Of a stretch of 64,000 nucleotides of DNA, positions 25,410 to 35,601 are shown piece by piece. The notes below the pieces were generated by a model that was not told the DNA's origin, did no database searches, and saw nothing but the letters and a program-made list of their open reading frames with translations. Made by a program: the position numbers and the translations under genes. Every line of letters starts with the position of its first letter. The stretch's first letter is position 1. Source of the stretch: Campylorhamphus procurvoides (lineage: Eukaryota; Chordata; Aves; Passeriformes; Dendrocolaptidae). The stretch spans positions 186,001-250,000 of the forward strand of contig WBMV01004766.1 in assembly GCA_013396655.1 (NCBI GenBank). The letters are read 5' to 3'.

Positions 25410-25640
25410 CTTGTGTATCTTAAAACACTTTCGCCTCTACCTCTGCCTTCTTCCTGGGCTCAATTTCTCCCCTCCTCCCCATCAGCAGCACAGGGGATGG
25501 GGAATGTGGTCAGTTCGTCACTCATCATCTCTGCTGCTCCTTCCTCCTCAAGGGAGGACTCCTCACACTCTTTCCCTACTCCAGCCTGGGGTCCCTCCCA
25601 CAGGAGACAGTCCTTGTGGTCTGAAGGCAGATATATCATG
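25410..25640 (-). mobile_element. ERVL-type LTR fragment (second LTR family), antisense
   Basis: The antisense landmarks CTTCCTCCTCAAGGGAGGAC, TCCTCACACTCTTTCCCTAC, TCCAGCCTGGGGTCCCTCCC and ACAGGAGACAGTCC, together with GGGAATGTGGTCAGTTCGTC on the left, match from memory the central part of a long, GC-rich LTR that is abundant in neoavian genomes and usually assigned to ERVL. Both LTR ends and the internal region are missing. Open frames of 73-123 codons across it on both strands are incidental. The family name is from recall, not a database search. Confidence 0.7.
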
Positions 25641-28556
25641 TGGTTTTCTGCTTCAGCTTCCCTTTTTCTTCCATTTCTCATCTTTTCTTGCTTGTCTTTT
25701 TAGTCTTGATTATTTCTCTCTGGGGGAGATTTCTTGTCACTTCACTAAAAAACTATACTCAGCTAAATAAATAAGTGAAAATACATTTCTTAGGTCTCTG
25801 AATGACCATGTAACTTTCACCATGTAGCTGACAAGTGAAATATGACAGGAGATAAATACTATGACCCAATGATACATAATAATTTAGAAAATTTAAATGG
25901 CTACGAAATTACTCTTCATAGAAGTAACCCCCAATTAGTAATTACAGCAAGTGTCATTATCTTAAGAAAAATAGACACTTCATTTGCTGAGGGCAGCAAC
26001 AACTCTTGGGAATGTGGAGTGTGCATACATTTAATTTAATATCTTGGACATTTCCAATTGGAAATTCTTTTGGACATATAGTTTGGATAGTTTTATTTTT
26101 ATATCATGCTTGATTTAGACTCTAGATTGTCTGTATTGGCACGAGTAAACAAAATATTTTCCTTCTTTTGCTTAGTATTCAGTAGTCCTTGCCAATTGTA
26201 GTGACTGCATCTCAAGGTACCTAAGTCCCTGTTAATATTTCAAATATAATCTAATTTCCAGAGACAGTTTTAAATTAGGCTTTAAAAGCTGAACCTAGGA
26301 AAATTTCAGACCAGTGGCAATGTATTTTAATATCTATATTTTAATATACCAAAACCATCTTCTATCTTGGCAATATGGAATTTTGTTTTCTGACTTTTAT
26401 ACCCGTTTTGTGGCACAGGATTCTCATGCATTGAAAAATCTAAATTGTCAGATTTATCAATGAAAATATCTGTATCCAATATTTGTTTTCATGTGCTCAA
26501 ATGTTATATCCTCTGTGAGGTATATTTCCTATAAACTCTCATTACTGAACTGGTAACAAATCACCTGTTGCTTTTATAGCATTGTCATGTTATTGTTCCT
26601 CTACAATTGACTTTGAGGTGTTTATGTAGAAATATATTACCCAAGTATATTACCCTCTGCAAGAATAACATACTGGGCAAAATGAAGCCTGAGATTTCTT
26701 TCTAATCCATTCCTGGCCAGGTTTAATTTTGCAAGGGATTCTTCTGGAGACCATTCCTTGGTTCTTCAGTCATTGTTTTCTAGCTAACCTGATCAAGCAG
26801 ATCTAAGGGGAAATATGCTGATTATGAAACTATTTTTGGAGAAATCAGTGCAATCTAAAGGCTGTTCAAAATACACTAAATGTTTCCATGTTTGGGTGGC
26901 ACATGTCTTTTCTGATTCTCAAGGATGCTCACATCCATAATCTTTCTTCTGACCTATTCTACTTCAAGGGAGATTAAATGGCCTCCTGATACTCAAGGAT
27001 CCTTCAAGAAGGTGAAAGTTATCCACAGACAGATCATCAAATGTTTCAGTCAGCTGGAACAAACACGTACATCAAAAAGTCTAAAAAAAAGGTTTCTCCC
27101 TTCACACACATGAAAATAAAGGTCAAGAGGACAAATAGATGGCAGGATGTGACATAATTTTCCATAGCATTCATTTTTCTCATTTTAATTTGCAGAGAAG
27201 AAAACATTAGAATTTGCAGAATGTTAATTTGGTTGTGTAAACAGAGGATTTTAGTAATGTTATTTGAGACGCTACAGACATCATGTCCAGACTGCAGCTG
27301 CCACTCCAGAATAACTGCTCTCATTGCTTTGTCCTATTTATTAACCTTGTATAAACATATTTAATGTCCCGGGGCGCCTGAAATGGCATAAACCCCCTAC
27401 ATTTAGACAAATTAATTGTTTCATATGTATAACTAAAATAAGTTACTTTCTTCAAAACTATTTCAAATTGGATTATATTCTTCTCTAGGGTGGTGTGTGC
27501 TCTCACCTCTCTCACTCCAGCATGTTCCTGGCATGCAGCATCCAGCCTCACTCCCCTGGGAAATTCTGACTGTTCTCCTCGTGGTGGTTTCTTACTTGTG
27601 TTACTAATAAGCCTTAACTGTGCCTTTTAAAAGGTTTCTTGTCAGTTCCCAGAAGGAATTCAGGAGACATTTTGAACTAATCCCAGAGTGCCTTGTGCAC
27701 TCCTTCTAGTCTGGAAGTGAGATCTCTCTATAGGTAAAATACAAACCACACCTGTCCCTTCTAAAATCTCATATTGCTTTTCCTACAAACACTGGGTGGT
27801 GGGTTTATATTTTCCCTGCTGTTTTCTTGTCTTCCACAGTGATCTGATATCATTCTTATTAACACTGTATTTACTGAAATCGCCATGGGTGAGCTGATTT
27901 TTGCAACCTGAGGATTTAGCCCATCAGTTCTCATAAACCGTATTTTCACCATACTTTGAAAAATTAATCCTGCTAATCTGCTGAAAAGCAGATTAAAAAT
28001 GTTTCAGTTTAAAAAAAAAAGTTCTTATTCATTCCTTGGTGAAGTTAAGTGATTCCAGATTATGCCAACACCAATTAAAAGAGAGCAATGACTATAAATA
28101 CTCTTTTTAATCAAAATTATTCATTGCTGCAATTCTAAGAGTACATTTTGTGGTTTCTGTGTTCTTCATTTTTTTTTTGGTTGGTTTTCTTTCCCCCTCT
28201 TTATGCAGTAAAGCCTAAGGAGGAGAAAAGTCAATACATAACTTACAGCAATGATTTCTGAAGAGAGACTTTAGCGTTGTGGGACCCTGTATGATGAACT
28301 GGACCAAAAGTTCTAATAAGAAATCTGTAGCCCACCAGACTCCCCTCCCATCTGGCTACATAAAGACTGTTTGTCTTTCATTCAACAATGCAGTTCCTAG
28401 CTTAGTTTGATCCACACAGATTTTTTTTGCCAGGTTCTCCACTGCAGTGTCTGAGCACCTTCCACTGCTGCTTTAGGCAACATGATTGAGATCTGTCAGG
28501 TTGGTTCTCTCATCCTCTCCCCTGGGTGAAAATTATCACCAATGAAGAATTTCAGA
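25641..28556. other. Non-coding unique sequence, AT-rich
   Basis: No gene or repeat family is supported. A short direct repeat of TATTTTAATAT-like sequence lies near 26.32-26.35 kb. Otherwise nothing is seen. Confidence 0.5.
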
Positions 28557-28559
28557 TCG

Positions 28560-28588
28560 GAATATATATATACACATATATATATATG
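28560..28588. repeat. (TA)n microsatellite, interrupted
   Basis: Two TA runs are separated by CAC, giving about 29 bases that are largely self-complementary. This is a simple repeat with likely length variation. Confidence 0.85.
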
Positions 28589-30393
28589 ATTAGAAGTGCA
28601 CTCATCACTTGAAGCAAAAAAAGAAGTGAGGAAAGCAATGGTCTGTAATTTCTGTGAGCATTAATTCCACATTCTTGTCAGACTGCTAAAGTGAACCCAG
28701 TAGAGACAATAACCTATAATCAAATGAATTAATAGGTACGTCCTTAGGCAGCCTTAACATTCCTAAAAGATGTTGCAATGCATCTGTTGCCACCTGAAAA
28801 CCTTCAGGGTCTTGCTGTGACATACAGATTATCCATATGCAGCCTCAGAGTAGACAGGGAGCAGAGTTATCCTCAAGGAGAAACATTTTCAACACCTTCC
28901 AGAAGCACAGATCCTGTGATGGGCTGGGGTTTCTCACATGTGCAGTTCTATTTCAGTATAGATGAGACCTTCAGAAATAGTCAGTGTGGAAAGTCACATC
29001 AATTAGATCAGGAAAAATGTAGAAAGTCTGTATCACTTGCATTTTAATTACTTTATTTTCACACCTAATTCTATATGTATATATTTAACAAACCACTGTT
29101 GTAAATGTACCAAATTCTTCTGAAGAAACAGACCCTTTTATTTTTCTTCTTTTTTCCCCTCAGTCAGGAAACTGAATGACAAAAGTCTGATTTCATGATT
29201 TTTCAGCATTATCCTACAGTACTGAAAAACAATTTGGAATCCATGTGTAAAAGCATTATCAAAATTCCAAACAAAGGATAAACAGCCAAAAAAAAGTAAG
29301 TAACCTCCTTATGGGTTTTGTGGTTTGTTTTCCTTTTTTTAAAAAAAAAAAGAAGAAAAGCAGTAGGGAAGTTATTTAGAAATATATTTTTGTTGTTTTG
29401 TTTCATCAGTAAAATGACAAGTTTTCCCTTCACGTTCCCTGCAGTCTCTGCCAGTTCCACATCCCTGTATTTCATTCACAGCCAGTGATTATGTTTACAT
29501 GGTCTTAAAATGTCGTGACTGAAGTCAGAGCCAGCCATGCAGTTAATTTAAAAACTGACAGATTGTATAAACTTTATTAAACAAAAATACGATTTACAAT
29601 AGCAATGCAGAAGACTTTATTGCTATGGGCAAGTCATGCTGAAATACATGGGAATTTTGTGTTCCATCAATTCAGTGTTTACTTCTTCAGAATTTTCTTT
29701 CTTTTCCTTCCTGCTTTTTTTCTCATAAATAATTAACACTAAAACCAAAACAAAGCAGATTAGTAGTTAAAAAATAAGAATGATAAGGCCTGGTCCAATC
29801 AAATTTTACTGCAAAATTCCTTTTCCTCTAAATGTTGTTTTGCCATATGTGCATTTGATGTGCAAAATTATTGTTATAATAGACCAGACTTCAGGATTTG
29901 AAATCCTTTGGCACCCAGACCCATTTAATTTCTATTCTTGTTCCTTACTTTCAAGACAGAGTGGCCTGAAAATTTAGGCAACCTGGATTCTAGTAATGAC
30001 CCAGTCACTAAATTTTGCACCAGTCTGGGTAATTCATTTCTTTGAGGCTGATTTTCCCTTTTCTTCATCTTAAGTGATCCATTCAAGCTATTTCTCCCTT
30101 TAGCAGCCCCTGCTTTAGAAGCCAGCACAGAGGAGTGAATACACACATCTGTGCACTCCACTGCCTTTCACCCAGAGAGTCTCACAAATCTTCCATTCCA
30201 TCTGGCACGACACCTTTACTGAAGCAGCCTTCATCTTGCACTCCAGTAAAGTGGAATTGAGTGCATCAGTCCCAGCATAGCTCTTTCTTTTATGAACACA
30301 AACGTTTGTGTACTTCCACATATATAAATATACACCCATAGATACAAACAAGTATTTTAAACAGCATTTGGTATTTTCCTCATCTTGTCCAAT
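28589..30393. other. Non-coding unique sequence
   Basis: No gene is seen. An A11 run and a T-rich block occur near 29.33 kb. A 100-codon minus-strand frame at 30115-30417 has no known domain. Confidence 0.5.
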
Positions 30394-30469
30394 ATTAATA
30401 GCAATACTAATATTCAAAATTTATAGAGTTTCATATTAAAATCTATTAAATTTTGATATTGCTATTAAT
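30394..30469. repeat. Imperfect long inverted repeat (12 + 10 bp stems)
   Basis: ATTAATAGCAAT (30394-30405) pairs with ATTGCTATTAAT (30458-30469), and TCAAAATTTA (30414-30423) pairs with TAAATTTTGA (30447-30456). An internal loop of 8 nt on the left and 1 nt on the right separates the two stems, and the terminal loop is 23 nt (30424-30446). All 22 pairs are Watson-Crick. The hairpin is very AT-rich. It has the size of a precursor-microRNA hairpin, but the low GC and the uneven internal loop make that unlikely. Confidence 0.8.
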
Positions 30470-31620
30470 CTGGCTCCAACTAAAAGTGCAATGGGAAGGG
30501 GCATAAATGAAAATCATATATAATGATATTGTGGTAGTACACTACAAGCATAAATCTTTTTGAGATTTTGGATACCACCAGAATTCTATCATTATGGGCT
30601 AAATTCAGTTTCATTAAAGGTTGGGGGAAAACATCTTGCTGATGGTGAGAGTGGAGAGCAGACAAATGGACAGTTACCATGCAGAAGGAATTGGTTATTA
30701 TTTAAAACAGAATCACCCCAAATAAAACAGGTGGTTTTTTTGAGATACGTATTGTCTGCATCCAAATGTACAAGAAAATAAATTCCATGCCTCCAACACA
30801 TGCCCTCCGTTTGGAAAACACATTATAGGGGGAAAACAGGGCAAATTATACGGGAGAAGCTGTTAACAGCAACGGGAACATAAAGTTATTTAGACATACA
30901 TTAGAATGTGGCTGCATGATTCTCTGAGCAAACCACAGCCTTCCAAAAATGCTGCAGCAAACATAATCCCCTTCATTTTGTTGCATGTTTTCCAAGCAAT
31001 ATACCACCATAATGCTCAAGATCATAAACATTTTTATTGCTTGAAGTCCTGGTGAAATCTATGATGCCAAAACCCTGTTCATCGCCCTTGGACCTTATGA
31101 ATTGCTGCTTCTATTGCTCATAAAACAGTGTTCTGGTCACAGAATATATACCAGCAACCATTTGAGCCTTAGTCTGCTGCACCTTCTTATGCAGCATTAC
31201 CACAATTTATCCTTACTCTGCAAAATTCTATTAAAATCAATAATGCAAGCACCTCACTCACCAAACGAAGTGTACATTGTAAAGATTGCCTGCTAAAGCC
31301 TTCCCTATATTACTCAGTAAGTTACATTTATGAAATATGCACGTGACCAAATTGCAGACTTAATGCTTTATGTCTCTTTTATCTTCTTTCCATAAAAAGC
31401 AGTGAGAACTGAAGCATACTAGCAGACTTTCTGCTTACCTATCAAAAGCTGGAAATCCAGAGTATTTATAGGACATAAAAGAAAACTGAAAAATAGAGGT
31501 GTATCAGGTAAAAAGCCTGTATGGATAGATCCAGTCTTTGCACCACATGTAATTATCAAAAAAACCTATTTGCAGAACTATGAAAAACTGCCAGTGGAAT
31601 CTTCTTTTGGTGAGCCAGCC
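30470..31620. other. Non-coding unique sequence
   Basis: There is no supported gene or repeat. Several 60-70 codon frames on both strands overlap each other and have no recognisable similarity. Confidence 0.5.
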
Positions 31621-32012
31621 AGAATTTAGGATGGAAGAGACTTTAAGAACTCATCCAGATCACCTACACACATATTCAAACACATTCTTTAGAACACTAT
31701 ACTTTATTTGTGCTATAATTAACATGCTTTTTCTAGTCTCTGCTTAAAAATCTCTGTTGACTGAGACATTCTCTCAGAAATCTAGTCCAGTGCTTCATTA
31801 CCCTCAAATTTATAAACATTATTCTTAATGTTCAGACTAAATATCCCTTGCTTTAATTTAGGCCTGTTAAAACTTGTAGTCTGTGCAGGAGACATGGGAA
31901 ATTTAGGACCTTCTTCACAGCAAACTCTTACATACTGCAAGATAATTACCACATCTCCCTTTGGACTTCTCTACCTTAGACTAAGAAAATCCAAATCTTT
32001 GAGATTGGCAAT
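31621..32012 (-). mobile_element. Ancient CR1-like LINE relic, antisense
   Basis: The order of landmarks follows the old CR1 3' region in reverse: GGATGGAAGAGACTTTAAGA, GTCCAGTGCTTCATTACCCT, ATTCTTAATGTTCAGACTAA, AATATCCCTTGCTTTAATTT, CCACATCTCCCTTTGGACTT, then ACCTTAGACTAAGAAAATCC. The match is degenerate throughout, which fits an insertion older than the other CR1 copies here. The frame at 31828-32025 runs through it by chance. Confidence 0.65.
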
Positions 32013-33970
32013 GAGGCACAATTAGGAATTCATATGGCTGAGAAAATTCTTATCACAAGTGTCTGAAGATTTGGCGATGTTAATTTTCAAAAAGGAAAAT
32101 TCTTTTGGAAATAAAACAAGGAACATGGTGTGGACATCACTCCTAGGTGAGGTATTTTAAGTGTATATAGCAAAGCCTAAAGAGGCTGTTTCTGCTGTCA
32201 TCATGCAAATGAGGAGAATTTTTATAATAAGTCAGCTCTGTAGAGGGAACGGAAAAAATGGAGAACTGTGATCTTTGGATACCTTTGCCCTAAGCTTTCC
32301 TCCACACTGTGATTTTTCTCTGAGAGCTGTGCTGTGATTACTCCTGACAACATGAGCTCACAAGGATAGTTTACACAACTCCCCAGCAACCTCTCAGCTC
32401 CCACTTCTCCAATATCTCGGGTAGGTGAGAACCCAAAAAACTAGTGGACTTAACTGCTAAGTGTACATACAAATGCAGCCAAAAAATTACATTGGCAGGG
32501 CTTAGTAATAGGTTTTCCTTGCCCCTAAGCCCCAGGATTTGGCTTCACATCCTTGAGCACCATCTACTGGCTTCTCCTCTGCTGACTTTGTACATTTAAA
32601 CAACCAGATATCGTGTTTGTCCCACTGTCAAACAGCAGGAGCTCAGGGCGGTGAGTAACAGGCAGCTTGAGACCAGCCCGTAAGTTGGACTCTGTTTCTA
32701 TAAAATGTTTGTCAAACAATTTTGAGTAATTAACAATTTCATAATAATCAAAGTCTGTGTCTGGACAATTTTCAAAGAGATAATAAGGCTTAACTGAGCC
32801 AGTAAATGATTTGCTGTGAACAGTTCAACCAGCTGTACGCTGTGTATTGCAGATTCTATCCTTTCTGTTTCTTCAACTCAAGTGACAGTTGTTATGTTAA
32901 AACGACAAAATAAAGCCTAAATCCCTAAAAACAATAATTAGGCACTAGGGAGCAGTAAACAAGCATAATAAAGTTATTAGTAAACAGTTGGTTTCTAGCA
33001 CTGTAAAAAAAAAGGGGTGTAGCTTATTTCTCAAGTTTTCTGTTTCATAATTTGCTTTCATTGGATGGTTTCCAGATTCTCTGTGTTTTACTTCCAGATA
33101 ATCACTGACAAGCTAGTCATCATGTCTTATTTTACTGATCCTGTTCTACAGAATCCACAAGTGAAGCTTCATATAGGAATTACACGGATGAAGACCCACA
33201 ATAGAAACACAGAGCATGAAATAATTCCAGCAGTTCTGTGAGTTTTACACCCAGTGTCTCTTGTTGTGCCACAATCCCTCAGGTTTGCCCATGTGTCTGG
33301 TCTTCTATTTCTATGTACAACCCTGGAGACTTCAGTATGGAATCCATTGCAGGAAGATTTCCAAATGAGATGGAAATGCAAGGCAGAATCAGCACCTTTG
33401 AATCTTGTCTGTAGTGACACTTTCATGTTCTTAGCCTACAGCCCAGATTCAGATGCAAATTCTGCATTCTTGTTCTGCAAAGCACTTCAAGCTATTCTTC
33501 AGCCCTTACTAATTTCTTGAGCTTAAATTCACTTCCAAATCAAAGATGTAAGGAAGGATAAAAGACCACAAAACACTCATATCTGTCATTTTTATACTTT
33601 AAGAATGGGAAATTACCATAAGATATATGAATAAAGTTAAGCAATCTACCCATTTCAAAAATCTGTTTTGGCAGCTTGACTCATGAAACTTGCACAAACC
33701 TGATTATTTTTATTTTTACACAGCCATGTTCAGGCAGACACTTTGTCAAGCTCTGTGCACAATGTAGAGAAACACTGAATTAATTTTTCTGTGATAAAGT
33801 TATAAACACAGTCATAAGGGAAAGTTAGTGGGTTTAAGTGTTCATCAAAACTTGAGCATAGAACTGTTCAACATGGAAAGAACTAGAACTGATACCTACT
33901 ATCAAGGCTTGGTATTTCTCCCCACTTAACATGAAGAAAAAATAGGAGAGGAAAGCAGACTATCCATATA
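32013..33970. other. Non-coding unique sequence
   Basis: No gene is recognised. The part at 32.70-33.00 kb is AT-rich, free of repeats and contains several TAAT and ACAAT motifs. It could be a conserved element, but I see no specific signal. Confidence 0.45.
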
Positions 33971-34033
33971 AAATCATAGAATCATTAAGATGGGAAAACA
34001 CTTCCAAGATCACGAAGTCCAGCCTTCTGGGAC
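33971..34033 (-). mobile_element. CR1 LINE 3' tail, antisense, ~60 bp
   Basis: AAATCATAGAATCATTAAGA, TGGGAAAACACTTCCAAGAT and CACGAAGTCCAGCC match the antisense CR1 3' terminus. Beyond about 34.03 kb the similarity stops, so this is a very short truncated copy. Confidence 0.8.
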
Positions 34034-34399
34034 ACCACATATTTTCTGTACTGCAATCTTGACAAAAGGTTTCTGAAGTGTAAAAAAAAAAAATCCCTTC
34101 TTATACTGATGGGTCTTGGGCCTCAAAATAGATGATCAATGTAACCCTTCGTTAGCATGGCCTCATTTGGTTAGATGGCTGTGCCTTCAAACCTGGCAGT
34201 GGGGCACCAGGAGAAGCTGAACTGCCCTCTCCTGCCTAAGAGAGATCCCCCAGTGACAGGGTCTTTCAGCTAATAAGGGCTGATAAAAGTCTCAAGGCAT
34301 TTCACTCCTCTTTCAACTTCATAAGCCTGAAAATTCAATTAGAATTAGCACTCATGGTACATTGCCCTTATTGGCACAGATAGGACCTGTGCAAGAGGT

Positions 34400-34690
34400 T
34401 TTAATTAAGCAGCAAATGAAGCCTGACCTCACCTTTCCCTCGGGATGCAGGGAGGTGCCTGCCATCGCTGGAATGGGGTTTGCTGTCTTCCCCCTGCACT
34501 TTGTGTAGGCTCAGCCCCTTCTCATGGCTCACGTGTTGAAAGTGCTTGAGAGTCTCACCAAGCAGGGGGAAAGGCAGGAGAGAGAGCTCTGATTCCATCC
34601 CCGAGGATTCAGCAGGGTGTTCTAATACACTGGCAGCGCAGACTCTCCTGCGTCAATGCCAGTGACTAAAGCTGGGTAAGTGTCTCCGGC
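34400..34690. promoter_or_regulatory. CpG-containing, relatively GC-rich segment (candidate regulatory or first-exon region)
   Basis: Against a CpG-poor background this stretch holds several CpGs, for example CCTCGGGATG, CATCGCTGG, CACGTG, CCCCGAGG, GGCAGCGCAG and CTGCGTCAA. CACGTG is also an E-box. It ends at a good splice-donor consensus, CTGG/GTAAGT with GT at 34676-34677, and a second one, CAG/GTAAGT, has GT at 34966-34967. I see no TATA box, no repeat similarity and no conserved reading frame. A promoter or first exon of a non-coding transcript is possible but unproven; a 65-codon minus-strand frame is probably chance. Confidence 0.2.
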
Positions 34691-35580
34691 TGTGAACTGA
34701 CTCCTACCAAGAGAAGAACCATAAAAGCCTTATCTAGGACAGCTGAGTGTAAGGGAGTCATGCAGCCTCAAAGCCTTCCTATCACTTCACTTTACCAGCA
34801 GTCACGACTACTACTTTTCAGATAACTCCGTCCATTTTGCTTTGCTTTGCTTTGCTTTACTTTATTTGCCAGGTGAAACTGGAATACACAGATCTGCAAG
34901 CTCAGCCCAGAAGGATTTACCCTTAACCCAGTTTTGTTGAAGGGAGAATATTGTGAATATATCAGGTAAGTTGTTTTTAAAGGTCAGAGAGGAATTTGCA
35001 GAGATAAGAGTTATCTACTCCATCCTCTCCACTAACCCAAAGGAAAACTCGATTTGCACTTACCAACATCAGAAACACGAGCTGCAGAAATAAAGTTACT
35101 TCGTATCAGTTACTTTTCCCAGCACTGACAACCATTGCATTAGACTTGAATTCTCCTCCCTGCCCCCAAAACTTTACTGTGCACCAAGAAATGTAGTTAA
35201 AATTATTAAAAGCTAGAAAATTGATTTTGTGTTTGACCTTTTTCTGTGCAGAACTACTTTTATGTAAATCAAGCAACCCATGAAGCAGAAGGCTGTGGTG
35301 CAAACATTGCTTTTACTGGAAAGTTTTTGGCACTTTCTCCCAATGCATCAGAAAAAAAATGCCCAAACTGTCTCATAACCATCATATAATATGCTCAGGC
35401 TGATATTTCCCATTGCAACAGTGTTTTCTCTCTTTCTCATTGTGGCTCAGTCAGGTAATCCTTGCTAAGCACTCGAAAATTCCTTGCTCAGTCTCAATTA
35501 TCCCATAAGTAAGACTAAGCAAAAATTTATGTTAGTGGTTGAGTCACACAAAAAAGTGCTTAAAAATTTCTACTTTTAAC
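34691..35580. other. Non-coding unique sequence
   Basis: No gene is seen. A pentamer array (34836-34866, TTTGC units) is listed separately. Confidence 0.5.
34836..34866. repeat. (TTTGC)n microsatellite
   Basis: There are four TTTGC/TTTGC-like units in tandem followed by decayed units (TTTAC, TTTATTTGC). It is a simple pentanucleotide repeat. Confidence 0.85.
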
Positions 35581-35581
35581 T

Positions 35582-35601
35582 CCCCCCCCCCCCCCCCCCC
35601 C
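35582..35601. repeat. C20 homopolymer
   Basis: An uninterrupted run of 20 C is preceded by TTTTAACT and followed by ACTTCTCTG. It is unusual in this AT-rich context. Such runs are prone to sequencing and assembly length errors, so the true length is uncertain. Confidence 0.95.

Noticed and set aside
25399..25770. Overlapping 123- and 99-codon plus-strand frames
   Set aside because: They cross the antisense ERVL LTR fragment at 25.41-25.64 kb, whose GC-richness lowers stop-codon frequency.
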